Below, piece by piece: positions 46,349 to 57,981 of a stretch of 64,000 nt of DNA (the stretch's first letter is position 1; every line of letters starts with the position of its first letter). The translations under genes and the position numbers were made by a program. The notes beneath the pieces are model-generated. The model was not told the origin of the DNA. It ran no database searches and saw only the letters and a list, made by a program, of their open reading frames with translations. Source of the stretch: Nansenia antarctica (lineage: Eukaryota; Chordata; Actinopteri; Argentiniformes; Microstomatidae); assembly GCA_963989245.1 (NCBI GenBank), contig OZ022339.1:28883517-28947516 (forward strand), written 5' to 3'.

Positions 46349-47432
46349 ATCATGTGACGAGGAGGACTCTAATGGAAATGTTTCTGGGATTTTGGGTTTC
46401 TTTCACAGCTTCACACATATTGTGAAATATATACAATAAATATCCATACATGTGTTTTTTGTGATGCCAATTCTAGGGGAAGCTTTTGTTCAACCTTTTC
46501 TACTTTTGAAAGTGTGTTTTTAAGTGTAAATCATATAATAGACTATAATTGATATGTCTATTCTAATATACTATATTATTCTACAAGTATGTTGTAATGA
46601 TGGTTAGGCTTACTATGTTGCATGCATATTTCCCTCTATTTAATGTCAACTAATATAATCATTGTGTTTTACATAATGTTTTCAGTCAAGTAGAATGTTT
46701 TGATACTTTTGTTCACTGGTTTCCAGGCTTGGCTTTGGCTCCCTCTACAGGCGTGTGGCGGTAAAGCATGTTGACCCGGAATTGATTCTTGCAAGCCTTC
46801 AACAACACGTGTAAAACCCAAGGTAAGCAAAAACCTAAATCTAGTCTTGGACAAAATCAAGGGATTCGGAGTTAGATAACTTTGTCAGCTGCCTTGTAAT
46901 TACTCTGAAATAGAGCAGCGATTTCAGTAAATATCAATGTGGGGTTCTCTTTCTAGTTGATCATCTCTGTATCTGTACTATTTATTATGACGCAGTGCAA
47001 GGTAGCCGAAGACGAGGTGGTGTCGCCAAAATAGGCTTAGTTGTGAAGTACTCCTACTACCGCTAAAGTAAAATATCATACCTATGGTTTCACAAGTTGT
47101 CTGTGTGATTTTGAAAACCTAAGTGGCATAATAATAACATTACCAAGAAGACAATAGTCGTGTTAATACAAATCAATAGACAGATTGAGATCCATAAGAG
47201 TAGAAGCAAGTTATTGACACCTCAACTCCACCGTAGAAATAGAATGATACCGAATTGTATTTCTATGCTCAACATTTTAGCTATAGAAGAGTTCATTTAT
47301 ACCCCATTCCGAGTGCTCTATTAGGGAATGCCTCATTAGAACTCCTAATAATATACTGTCCCACTCGACCCAGCTAGTTTATCCCTGTCAGTAGTATTGT
47401 AATCTTTGCCTCTCCTCACCCCTCAGATCACC
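46349..47432 (+). promoter_or_regulatory. znf593 upstream region with probable 5' untranslated exon
   Basis: A consensus donor (CCCAAG then GTAAGC) ends at 46822. An acceptor (CACCCCTCAG) lies eight bases before the znf593 ATG at 47433, so a non-coding first exon ending at 46822 is likely. It is divergent from rlf. Confidence 0.5.
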
Positions 47433-48728
47433 ATGGGTAAATCCAAACAGACAGGGAACCACAACAACGGCAGGAAGAAGAACATAGCCAAGACATGGAA
47501 GACCAAGCGCAGGACCAAGGACCTGGACCAGATCCACTCAGACATGAAGCCTGAAACTGCGGCCAAGCTGCTCAAACAGGACGTGGATGTGGATGTCACC
47601 GGTTGTGCACAGAACTACTGCATACACTGCGCGTAAGTGCTTTCACTGTCAAACTATCAGGCGTCCAAAAGATGGGTTGAAGAACTGTTAGTTTTTTTGC
47701 ATGCTAAGTATGAATAAATGTACATTTATGCTTTGATTTAATGTCCATCTATGCTTTGCTTGCAGGCGGTATTTTGTCGACCTGCATGCCATGAAAGAAC
47801 ACTTCAAAACCAAACTGCATAAGAAACGGTAAGATCCTGGCAATGTTCCTGGTCCCCCTCACTTGTTGATTGACCCTTCCCCTTCCTTTGATTGCGATCG
47901 TGACGTACAGAAGACCTCCTGCGGCTGTGGCACAGGAGGTAGAGCTGCCGTCTAATGATCGCATGGTCGGCAGATGAACCCCGGCTGGCCACATGTCGAG
48001 GGCAAGACACTGAACCCCAAATTGCTCCCAATGAGCGGGCTCCCGCCTTGCATGGTAGCTTGCCGCCATTGGTGTGTGAATGTGTGTGTGAATGGGTGAA
48101 TGAGAGGCCAGGCCATTGTAAAGCGCTTTGGAATAAGGCGCTATATAAGTCAGTCCATTTACCAAGGCACAAGGCCATGCACAAGGCCTAAAAAGGTCAT
48201 AAGTTTCAGCTATTAGGTCTAAAGAAATGAGGTGCTAGGTCTAAAAAAATTCATTAGCTTCTCCTGCAAGGAAATCAGTCTGACCACATCTATTTACGTG
48301 GAAATTAATCAAGCTGGAACCAAAAAAATGCCAATTCGCTGCCCCCGGGAGAAATTATTGGCGAACGAAGCTACGGCAGGATGACAAAAAGCTATCATAC
48401 GGTGTTGCGAATAGGTCTAAATTATATCCAAAGAGGTCTAAAAAAGGTCTAAAAAGGTATTAGATTTGACTTGTTGAAACTTGTAGGAACCCTGTGTATT
48501 GTTTTGTTGACTGTTGTTGATCGAGGAGCAAGATCCCGTATGCGATGTACATGACAAATAAAATGTGATTTGATGTTTATTCATCCCCCCCCACTGCCCA
48601 GGCTGAAGAAACTGAGGGATGAGCCCTACACCCAGGCAGAGGCCGACAGGGCAGCAGGCATGGGCTCCTACATCCCCCACAAGAAGGTGGAGGTGGAGAC
48701 GCAGCCAGTGGAAGAGGACATGGTCTGA
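47433..48728 (+). CDS. znf593: Zinc finger protein 593 (Bud20-type ribosome biogenesis factor)
   Basis: This is a small nuclear C2H2 protein of the ZNF593/Bud20 family, associated with pre-60S ribosome export. Three coding exons, 47433-47632, 47766-47828 and 48602-48728, join in frame to 129 residues (human 134). The N-terminus is basic (MGKSKQTGNHNNGRKKNIAK, TWKTKRRTKDLDQIHSDM). A single finger is formed by CIHCARYFVDLHAMKEHFKT and KLHKKR. The tail EADRAAGMGSYIP matches the family. A polyadenylation signal AATAAA is near 49217. Intron 2 holds a SINE and a DNA-element copy. Confidence 0.95.
47912..48162 (+). mobile_element. tRNA-derived SINE in znf593 intron 2
   Basis: The tRNA-like head (GGAGGTAGAGCTGCCGTCTA, GGTCGGCAGATGAACCCC) is followed by GCCAGGCCATTGTAAAGCGC and TTGGAATAAGGCGCTATATA. 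It is the same family as 13482-13678 but in forward orientation. Confidence 0.75.
48189..48494. mobile_element. Non-autonomous DNA element, CAGGGTTCCYAC family, copy 3 (truncated)
   Basis: Reverse-oriented relative to copies 1 and 2, it ends TTGTAGGAACCCTG. The other end is missing. Confidence 0.7.
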
Positions 48729-49689
48729 CTCTGGACTGTCTCTGTGACATCACTTCATTCTTGAAGCTGTCACCCGTGTTCTAGAACAACTTGCCTTCTG
48801 ACCCCTTCCGATGAGCCTCGTTTTGCATTACATACATGTGTGTACATGAACATGTATGTCATTTGTGTAGAGGAGGAATGTTATGTTCACACAAATGATA
48901 TTAAACCATGGGGAAATGTGGTCAGTCTGTTTCTGCATCAGTTAGATCTACTGTGATGGTTTTGCTAAAAAAAAAAGTCTGGCAGTGTCATATGGCAATG
49001 ATAAATATATAAAAGTCTTTGTCAAGAATTTGTCACAACTATTATTTGATGTCAATGCCAATCTAAGCAGACAACATATTCAATAACCCTTTGGAGGTAA
49101 CCAACAACAATTCCAGCAAATCAGGAACGTTTTGAAAGTGTCATTACTTGTGAAATGTGTGGAGAATCGAGATTATGCTCATATACATACATTGTACATA
49201 TACATTTCTGTATGGAATAAAATAATCTAAACAATCATGTCAACGTTGTTTTTTTTACAAATATTTCTGCCACAGATTTCTCTGTATTTTCTCCCACTTC
49301 AAAAGGGGAAACACATTCAATTGTATAAATGGGAACTTTCATTGGCAGAATAATATATAATTATGGTCATCAACCAAGCAGACATTCGAACGAGAAAGAA
49401 TGTGTCGACTGGCCCTTTAAGTGCCAGCCCCCCGGCCCCTCTGGGAACAGTCGGGTCTGGTTGTGGGAAGTAGGAGAGCGATGTCAACGCGTTTACAGCT
49501 GCTAGAGGAGCACCCTGGGAAGGAGACAGACGCGGACATCGGGGGAGGAGGACACAACGATCAGTAGTAACGGATCAAGTAGACTGAAACTGGATCGTGA
49601 TCAGGAACCTATTAACATTGCATCGATCAAGCTATTTCACGGGCTAATTCACGGGGATGTCTCCGTTAATGTAGCTGGATAAAGCGAGG
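48729..49689. other. znf593 3' UTR and selenon upstream region
   Basis: The znf593 3' end lies up to about 49220. From about 49400 the sequence becomes GC-richer and should contain the selenon promoter and 5' UTR. No repeat or other gene is evident. Confidence 0.5.
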
Positions 49690-50972
49690 ATGGCCGCGGA
49701 CGTGGATAAAAGCTTCCCCAGGGACGTGAATGCCATGCCTCCTCCGGAGAAGAACGAAAGCTTCCCCAGGGACGTGAATGCCATGCCTCCGGAGAAGAAC
49801 GATCAAAGCTTCCCCAGGGACGTGAATGCCATGCCTCCGGAGAAGAGCGAGCATCTGAACGGCACATCTCCAGACAGGGACCTCCCGTCTGGCCGGTCTA
49901 AACGATCCCGGGTCACGGGAGCAGTCTGGACACTTCTGATGATAGTCGTTGTACCCGCTGTTGCCTTTGGTTACAAATATTACCAGGACTCCCAACTCCT
50001 CCAACGTCAGGTAAGATATAATCACATCTGTATAATAATATATTTATGCACGTTACTACGAAGTAGGTAGCTACAAGGAATACAAGGTGAAAGAAACATT
50101 TGCAATGCGATAAGCGGTGCATTTGTATAATAGAATTGTTGCAAATCATTTCAAATCCTAATTGTATCATCTATGGCCCTTTGTAATGTTTTTTTGCATT
50201 TAGGCATGCTCGGAGGACAGATTTCAAGTTTTTTCGTCCTCTGTTTTGACATGTTGTACCGATGTTTGTTCTTGAAATAAAAGTACATGTGTTGTTAGGA
50301 GAACAAATACCCCCCTCCCTCCCCATACCCTGCAGCGGTTTACCCCAAGTGGTTTATTTGAGGTCTGGATGTCTGAACCCGCAGCTGGTAACACACTCTC
50401 CACCCCCCACTTACAGCAGCGTTTGTTTGACTCACAACTTGTTCTCGTACCTCCCCTTCCTCCATTTAGCCTGTCTGTGAGGCTTTGATGATTTTTTTCT
50501 TTGATGAAGTTAACGCTATCACATCACATTCCTGCCACCGTTTTACTTATTATGCACTTAAGTGTTACAGTATGGATAAAAGGTTACAGTCCTAGTTTTT
50601 TCTCTCTTGAACTACAAACTGTGTTACCAAAAAGTGAAGTGAAGTCTTTGTCTGTGTCCAAAAGCTGTGTATTAGGCTTTCTATTGAAACTGTCCCAGAT
50701 TCAATACCATGTGTGCCTTTGACAGTCAGTGAGGCGTGTGAAAAGACACAGTAATGTCATATTATTGTCTGCCTCCCCCAACAGGAGGAGGGCCTGAAGG
50801 CCCTGGGACCAGAGGGGCTGTTTCTCTTCTCCTCCCTGGACGTCAACCATGACCTGTTCCTCAGCCCGGAGGAGTTCAAGCCCATCGCAGAGAAACTCAC
50901 AGGTTCCTCCCCAGTCCCCAGCCTTCTCTTTTGATTTACAAACATTCAAATTAAATCCAATATGCTTCATGT

Positions 50973-51051
<79 letters not shown>

Positions 51052-51264
51052 CACACCCTCTCTCTCTCAATCTCCCTCTGACTCATCTCCCACTCTGTTT
51101 ATCTCTGTAATTAAAGGAAGTAATTCTTCCTTCTTCTAGCATTGTGACTGCCAATGACCCCTGGTTTTGACATATATTAAACATTTTGGTGATGACTGAT
51201 GGATAGATGATTCACTTACTTAGTAGATAAATGTATTTGTTGTAAGTGGCTTTAGTTAATGGCG

Positions 51265-51327
<63 letters not shown>

Positions 51328-51391
51328 CCTCCCTCCCTCCCTCCTTCTGACACACCACTCAGACACACTACTCACAGTCTCTCTCTCTCTC

Positions 51392-51433
<42 letters not shown>

Positions 51434-54400
51434 TGTTTGTTGGTGACCTCTAGTTTGTCCTCCCTGCTTGTTGGTGACCTCTAGTTTGTCCTCCCTGCAG
51501 GGATCGTGCCTCCGGCAGAGTATGAGGAGGAAGTGACCTCTGACCCCAACGGTGAGACCCTGACACTGGAGGCCATGATGCAGCCTCTGCTGCTCCACAC
51601 CATGACCAAGAGCAAGGACGGCTTCCTAGGGGTAAGACGCAGGCAGGCAGGCAGGCAGGCAGGCAGACAGGCAGACAGGCAGACAGGCAGGCAGGCAGGC
51701 AGGCAGACAGACAGACAGACAGGCAGGCAGGCAGGCATACAGACACAATAGAGCTTCCTAGGTGTAAAATACAGCCAAAGCCAGACAGACTGGACGTAAT
51801 GACCAGGTGCGTTGTCTCACCCTTTGTGACCTAGGCTGAGTTGTTTATTTGACATTAGTAGAACGGTTTACTTCATACTTTATAAAGTAAATGTCTTTGA
51901 TGCGCTCTATGCACTGTTTATACAGATATGTTATGATTAAGCTACTGCACACGAGGAACTGGTTTCTGAAAGGAATTCTTTCTCTGCGCTGACAGATGTT
52001 TTCAAAGCCTCCAGATATCACCGGTCTGCCTCCCTCTCCCTCCCTCCAGGTCACCCACAGCTCACTGAGTGGGCTGCGAGCCTGGCAGAGTCCTGCTGTG
52101 CCCTCCACCTCCTTCTCTGCCAGCCAGTTCAGAGCCCTCCTGCCCCCCAAGAACAAGGGAGAGGTGGGGGACACCTGGTGGGTGGTCCCCAGTGAGCTCA
52201 ACATCTTCACTGGGTACCTACCCAACAATCGCTACCACCCCCCTGCACCACGAGGCAAAGAGGTACCGTCTGAGAAAATGTCTTTCAAATTCTGTTCTTG
52301 TCTTGTCTTTCACAGTTATAATATATATAACATGTGGTACATGTGGTACATGTGGGAATACGGTACATGTGGGAAAACTAGGGTTAGGGTTAGGTGCTAG
52401 GGTGCTACGGTTAGGGTTAGGATTAGGGTTAGGGGTAGGGTTAGGGTTAGGGTTAGGGTTAGACATGCCAGCATCTACCAAGTCGACGTAGCACCCAACC
52501 CTAACCCGAGTTTTCCCCACATGTACCGTATTCCCACATGTACCGTAACATATACATTACATACATATACAATATTATTGTTCTTTACTGAAACCCTTGG
52601 TGGAGAATAATGGTATTAAATTAACCTAGAGGAGTTATTGTACTTTACAGTAGTAACTAAAGTAGAACATTTTTAAATGAGCTTATTTCATCAACATTGA
52701 TCCTTTATATTGTAACAGAAAGTAATTCCGAGTTCCTAATGACACAGTGTTTTTCTCCTGTAATAATGCTAAAAGACCAATAAACCCAACCAAGAGGGAA
52801 CTGTGAAGCCTACTGCAGTTAGCAGAAGGGTGATCTTGTGATGTTGTGATGTTTCACAGGATGACATAAGTGTTTCTGCATCCCTCCCTCCCTGCAGGTC
52901 CTTATCCACTCTCTGCTCAGTATGTTCCACCCACGGCCCTTCATCAAGTCCCGCTTCGCCCCGCAGGGAGCTGTGGCCTGCGTCAGAGCCAGAAGTGACT
53001 TCTACTATGACATCGTCTTTAGGTGAGACAGCTCAGTGATTCCTCCCTAGACAGGGTTCCCGCGCTGGTCTTAAAAAGCCGTAAAGTCTAAAATCCAGCA
53101 ATCCGATATATAAAGCCTAAAAAGGTCTTACATTTCAGTTATTCGGTCTAAAAATGAGGTGCTAGGTCTTAAAAATTTGATCCTGCAATGAAATCAGTCC
53201 GACCACATCAAGCTGGAACCAAAAAAATGCAAATTCGCTTCCTTTTTTGTCTGTATGGCAGTGAAATTCCTAATTTCATCACCTCATAGCTATCATATGG
53301 TGTCGCGAATAGGTCAAAGATTCTATTCAAAGACGTCTTAAAAAGGTCTAAAAAGGTCTTAAATTTGACATGTTGAAACTTGTAGGAACCCTGCTAGAGC
53401 CTAGGCGGTTCAATTCCCTTCAGAGACAACTTCATTTGACTTCACTTGATTACTACTGGAACGTCCTCCATGTATGATATAATATACAGACAACATCAAT
53501 AGACATCACACATCAGGGCAGGCTGGTGGAGGTGGGAATCGGAGGACGGGCTCATTGTAATGCATGGAATGGAATCAACCATCAATCATGCATTACGATG
53601 AGCCTATCCTCTTATTCCTGCCTCCACCAGCCCTAGCCTCCACTGTACAGGACACAGACAACACACATGACCCAGACAGACGTCACACTGAAGTCATGTG
53701 TAATTATCCCATTGTGACACGAACACAGACGTCCATTTGTCCAGCAGCAGCAACAAATAGTTGGGATAGTGGCGTTCTAGTGAGTCATGGAGGTGGTTAT
53801 AAGTTCAAACCACCACTAGTGTGCCCTTGAGTAAGGCACTTAGCCCTAAGTTACTCCAGGGAGACTGTCCATGTAATCTCTTCATTGTAAATCGCTTTAG
53901 ATAAAAGTTATCTAAGATTAATTATGAGACTCAAGATAGGAACTTGCTTTAAATCTAGGTATCATATTTATTAAAGAAAATGATCTTTCACAACTCGAGA
54001 TGGGACAGTCAAATCAACCTCTCAATGGGAAGCTTTCAAAGACTGACACCAAACCTTCACATTGTACATTTGGTATATTGTCAACATAGTCACAACATTG
54101 ATAACGAGTCTGCACTCCATCACTGTCCATGAACACAAGGCCCCCAGGGCTCTGTGTTCATACACAGGACAGCCAGACTCTCAACAATCCCACGGGAAAT
54201 TACTCCATGGAAATCTACTGTTACATTCTGTGTGAAAATGAATAGACCATGCATACATACATGCTAAAATCATTTTAAGGGCGCTTAGGTGGTGTAGCGG
54301 GTTAAGCGTTGACCATGTAACCGCAGGGTCCCCGGTTCGATTCCGGCCGGGGACATATCCTGCATGTCATCCCTCCTCTCTCTAAAATAAATATTTTAAG

Positions 54401-56123
54401 ATGAAAAATCCATTACAGTCTGCAAAAAAATACTAAATAAAAGGTTCAAATGTAAATACTCACATGTTCCTTGTTGATCTCCCCAGGATCCACGCAGAGT
54501 TCCAGCTCAACGACATCCCCGACTTCCCCTTCTGGTTTACGCCGGGCCAGTTCACCGGCCACATCATCCTCTCCCACGACGCCTCCCACGTCCGGGAGTT
54601 CCACCTCTACGTCCCCAACGACAGGTCGTTTCATCACAATCACACTAGTTATCAAAGTTATCAAAATGTATAGTTTCCTCTCCTCTCCTCTCTTCTCCTC
54701 CCCTCCCTTCCCTTTCCCTCTCTTCCTCCCCTCTCCTCCCCTGCCATCCTCTCCTCTCCTCCCCTCCCCTCCTCCCCTCCCCTCCTCTCCTCTCCTCCCC
54801 TGCCATCCTCTCCTCTCCTCTCTCCTCTCTCCTCTCTCCTTTCCTCTCCTCTCCTCCCGTCCCCTGCACACTATACACACCAGGGGAGGCTGGTGGAGGT
54901 AGAAATCAGAGGGCGGTCTCATTGTAATGCGTGGAATAGAAGGAGGAAGGGTATCAGAATAATAATCACAGAATAATATTAAATATTAAACAAATATATA
55001 TTTATATTGTAATGCATGGATGACCCTGACGTTGAATAATGTCTAGAATAACGTTAGTAGTTCAAGGCTGTGTGTCACCCATAAGGGCTTTGAATAGTTA
55101 CACTAGACGCCTGGATGTCTGACCTGGACGTGTCCTCTGGTCTCCAGGCCCCTGAACGTGGACATGGAGTGGCTTTACGGGGCCAGCGAGAGTAGCAACA
55201 TGGAGGTGGACATTGGATACCTGCCACAGGTACTGGAGACCAGCCATCACTGGTAGTCTGCTTACATCAGGGGAGGCTGGTAGAGGTAGAAATCAGAGGA
55301 TGGGCTCATTGTAATGCATGTAATGAGGAATGCTATCAAAGATATGATATCTGGTGTGTGTCTCTGTATGTATGTATGTATGTATGTATGTATGTATGTA
55401 TGTATGTGTGTGTGCGTCTGTGTGCATCTGCATGTGTGTGTGTTTGTGTGTGTGTGTGCTTATGTGTGTGTGTTTGTGTGTGTGTGTGCTTATGTGTGTG
55501 TGTGTGTGTGTGTGTGTGCTTGTGTGTGTGTGTGCGTTCAGATGGAGCTGCAGGCCACGGGTCCCTCCACGCCCTCCTTCATCCTGGATGAGGAGGGGAA
55601 CGTCATCAACAGCCGTGGTGAAGGTGGCGGAGACCCCATCCAGTTTGTGTTTGAGGACATCCACTGGTCCTCAGAGATGAGCCGCGAGGAGGCCGCACGA
55701 CGCGTAGACGTCACTTTCTACCCTTTCAAGAAGGTATAATGATATAATAATAATAATAGTAGTAATAATAATAATATATATATGTTATGGTACATGTGGG
55801 AATACGGTACATCAGGGGTGCTCACACTTTTTAGGCTTGTGAGCTACTTTTCAAATTACCAGCTCAACAAGATCTACCAACCAAATAAAACATATTGCCA
55901 TTGCTGCGAACACAAAAATGTACTGTAATAATAACAAATTAAGGCCACGCTACACTGTTTCAAAATCAAAGAAGAGATTTATTAAACTATATAACAAATA
56001 TTCACACTGGTAGTCCATTAACATTAACATTAACTCAGGAGCTCTGAGTGGTTTACACCAGACTGGCCAGTGCCAAGCCAGGTGCCATCGACGTCTCCGG
56101 GCGGCGGAGTGTGTGTGTGTGTC

Positions 56124-56159
<36 letters not shown>

Positions 56160-57981
56160 GTGAGGCGGCGCGGGGCTGAGTGATGCCCTCTCCTGTGTGG
56201 TCCAGACAATGCCGTGTGATCTACCCACACTACCGATCGACGTAATGAGCACCCCTGCGGTACATGTACCGTATTCCCACATGTACCGTAACATATACAC
56301 TGTATATAATGGTATCCATTTGCCTTGACTATGTACAATAGATGAGCTCTGTCCAGCAGTGGAGGCAGAAATCGATGCAATGCATGGAATGGAAAGAGGA
56401 TTTGTGTTTGATACCATTCCTCATTGCATGCGTTACAATGAGGCCATCCTCCTATTTCTGCCTCCACAAGCCTCCCCTGGTGTCCTCACCCTCACGTTGG
56501 ATCACAGCTGGGCCTCCTCGAGCTCACTCATGTCTGAAGGACACCCGTCACCATGGCACCCGTTTACCGTATGTGTACGTTTGTCCGTTAGGTGTCGTAC
56601 CTGCCGTTCACGGAGGCTTTCGAGCGGGCGGAGGCGGAGCAGAAGCTGGTGCACTCCATTCTCCTCTGGGGGGCGCTAGACGACCAGTCCTGCTGAGGTG
56701 AGACTCCTCCCACTGTGTCCTGATGCTCACCTGGGACATGAGGAATATCAAATCCATTCCTAATTACATTCCATGAGTTACAACACTGAGGCCCATCCTC
56801 CAATTTCTCCCTTCACTGCTATAGATTAGCATATAAAGGCTGTAGGCCACACCTACACAGGTGATCCACATTTGCCAACGACCCTACCAGCCCCGCCCAC
56901 ACCTGAACCAGATAGGCAGCCAACAGGGAAGAGAGGGTTGTCACATATTAGAATTTTGGTCATTTTCTACGTACATGTTCATCGGTTGCAGCTTTATCTC
57001 TTGTAACCCTCCTGCCTCTTCCCCCCCCCCCCTCCTCCTGCCTCTTCCCCCCCCTCCTGCAGGTTCGGGGCGGACTCTCCGGGAGACAGTCCTGGAAAGT
57101 TCGCCCGTCCTGGCCCTGCTCAACCAGAGCTTCGTCAGCAGCTGGTCCCTAGTCAAAGAGCTGGAGGACATGCAGGTGTGTGTGACCCCGCCTGACCCAC
57201 AGCCTCACATTTCACTGTCACTTCCTTTATTTTATTCATTTATTCAAAATAAATCATGGATGTTTGTCTTTCAAATGTCCTCCTTGGGGTCTCAGGCTGA
57301 CGAACAGAACCCGGTTGAGAGTCAGAGGGCCCGGCTCCATCTGGAGCAGTACAACTTCCCCGTGGAGATGATGGTGGCGCTGCCCAACGGCACTGTCGTA
57401 CGTCCTTACGTCACACTTCTGATGAAGCTTTTCACATGGTGTTCTCTTAACCCAGGACTATCCTTAACTCAGGACTATCCTTAACCCAGGACTATCCCTA
57501 ACCCAGGACTATCCCTAACCCAGGACTATCCCTAGCCCAGGACTATCCCTAACCCAGGACTATCCCTAGCCCAGGACTATCCCTAGCCCAGGACTATCCC
57601 TAGCCCAGGACTATTCCTAACCCAGGACTATCCTTAACCCAGGACTATCCCTAACCCAGGACTATCCTTAACCCAGGACTATCCCTAATCCCTAAGTACG
57701 GTGTCTTTACTAAGCCCTAAGTGCAGTGTCTTTACTAGGCCCTAAGTACAGTTTCAGGAAACTATTTCCGATGTTTTCTGATTATGCCTCTAATCTCTCT
57801 GTAACAACCACAGGTCCACCACATCAATGCTAACTACTTCCTGGACCAGACGGCCATGAAGCCGGAGGAGGAAGTGGGGGCGTTCAGCTTCTCTGGGGGG
57901 TTCGAGGACCCCTCCACCTCCACTTACATCAACTTCCTCAAGGAGGGGCTGGAAAAAGCCAAGGAGTACCTGGCACAGTAG
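49690..57981 (+). CDS. selenon: Selenoprotein N (UGA-containing selenoprotein)
   Basis: This is an ER membrane selenoprotein needed for muscle and calcium handling (SERCA redox regulation). Twelve coding exons: 49690-50010, 50785-50902, 51501-51631, 52050-52262, 52898-53022, 54487-54624, 55148-55229, 55542-55733, 56592-56697, 57063-57175, 57296-57397 and 57814-57981. Together they give 602 residues with Sec (human 590). Features: an N-terminal 16-residue repeat unit (SFPRDVNAMPPEKN) in three copies; a membrane segment at about 76-96 (AVWTLLMIVVVPAVAFGY); an EF-hand loop at 126-137 (DVNHDLFLSPEE); and the redox motif Ser-Cys-Sec-Gly at about 473-476, where TGA at 56694-56696 encodes Sec. C-terminal block VHHINANYFLDQTAMKPEEE. 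The TGA is one base before the exon 9 donor. A SECIS lies in the 3' UTR at 60144-60216. Confidence 0.96.
50976..51048. repeat. (CA)n microsatellite in selenon intron 2
   Basis: A perfect CA run of more than 70 bases. Confidence 0.95.
51268..51435. repeat. (TC)n and (CA)n compound microsatellite in selenon intron 2
   Basis: A TC run at about 51268-51325, CCCT units, then another TC run and a CA run to 51432. Confidence 0.95.
51640..51740. repeat. (GGCA/GACA)n tandem repeat in selenon intron 3
   Basis: Tetranucleotide units begin about ten bases after the exon 3 donor. Confidence 0.95.
52322..52555. repeat. Inverted repeat with interstitial TTAGGG-like core
   Basis: Left arm GGTACATGTGGGAATACGGT, with GGGAAAACTAGGGTTAGG; right arm CCTAACCCGAGTTTTCCCC, with ACCGTATTCCCACATGTACC. 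Between them are about ten TTAGGG-type units. It lies in selenon intron 4. The outer arms recur around 55780-55812 and 56258-56297. Confidence 0.85.
53052..53393. mobile_element. Non-autonomous DNA element, CAGGGTTCCYRC family, copy 4
   Basis: It starts CAGGGTTCCCGCGCTGG and ends TTGTAGGAACCCTG, 30 bases after selenon exon 5. It is in reverse orientation relative to copies 1 and 2. Confidence 0.75.
53517..53640. mobile_element. MITE, GGGGAGGCTGG family
   Basis: GCAGGCTGGTGGAGGTGGGA and the inverted CCTGCCTCCACCAGCC bound a short copy in selenon intron 5, related to 1298-1474. Confidence 0.7.
53756..53920 (+). mobile_element. Degenerate tRNA-derived SINE
   Basis: The head GGGATAGTGGCGTTCTAGTG with GTTCAAACCACC, and the tail GTAAATCGCTTTAGATAAAA, match the family of 15893-16100 in the forward direction. 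Confidence 0.65.
54279..54360 (+). mobile_element. tRNA-derived SINE head with perfect B box
   Basis: The A-box-like stretch GGTGGTGTAGCGGGTTAAG and B box GGTTCGATTCC (54334-54344) occur in a tRNA-like region followed by an A-rich tail (ATAAATA). The acceptor stem does not pair as in a working tRNA, so I call it a SINE. Confidence 0.65.
54671..54860. repeat. CCTCTCC-rich tract in selenon intron 6
   Basis: About 190 bases of pyrimidine-rich CTCCTCTCC units. The open frames within it are low-complexity artefacts. Confidence 0.9.
55365..55535. repeat. (TATG)n and (TG)n microsatellite in selenon intron 7
   Basis: TATG units followed by TG and TGTTTG variants, ending at the acceptor of exon 8. 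Confidence 0.95.
55813..56257. mobile_element. Non-autonomous hAT element in selenon intron 8 with 8-bp target duplication
   Basis: Ends CAGGGGTGCTCACAC and GTAATGAGCACCCCTG are inverted. Exact repeats CGGTACAT lie at 55805-55812 and 56258-56265. It split a copy of the GGTACATGTGGGAATACGGT inverted repeat. Confidence 0.9.
56350..56480. mobile_element. MITE, GGGGAGGCTGG family, in selenon intron 8
   Basis: GTGGAGGCAGAAATCGATGC and the inverted CTATTTCTGCCTCCAC bound it. It is related to 1298-1474 and lies about 110 bases before exon 9. Confidence 0.7.
56694..56696 (+). other. Selenocysteine codon (TGA) of selenon
   Basis: The frame reads LLWGALDDQSC, then TGA, then GSGRTLRETVLES across the intron. 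This corresponds exactly to the SCUGSGRTLRE motif of vertebrate SELENON. Reading continues in frame for 127 more residues to TAG at 57979. Confidence 0.95.
57072..57092 (+). promoter_or_regulatory. Selenocysteine redefinition element (SRE) hairpin
   Basis: Shortly after the UGA in the spliced mRNA the sequence GGACTCTCCGGGAGACAGTC plus C folds as GGACU/AGUCC with inner CUC/GAG and a CGG loop. SELENON mRNAs are known to carry a stimulatory stem-loop just downstream of the UGA. Here it lies in the exon after the one carrying the UGA. Confidence 0.75.
57450..57690. repeat. 17-base minisatellite in selenon intron 11
   Basis: About 14 copies of CCCAGGACTATCCCTAA with small variants (CTTAA, CCTAG). 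Confidence 0.95.

Noticed and set aside
54279..54360. Possible tRNA gene
   Set aside because: The B box is perfect but the acceptor stem does not pair well, and an A-rich tail follows. It is better explained as a SINE head.
55314..55739. Cys/Val-rich frame preceding selenon exon 8
   Set aside because: The first part is (TATG)n/(TG)n microsatellite. Only 55542-55733 is a true exon.
57450..57690. CRISPR-like regularly spaced repeats
   Set aside because: Units are contiguous 17-base tandem repeats without unique spacers, in a vertebrate intron.
56592..57981. selenon read as a pseudogene because of the in-frame TGA
   Set aside because: The TGA is exactly at the known Sec position, reading continues in a conserved frame, and a SECIS is present.
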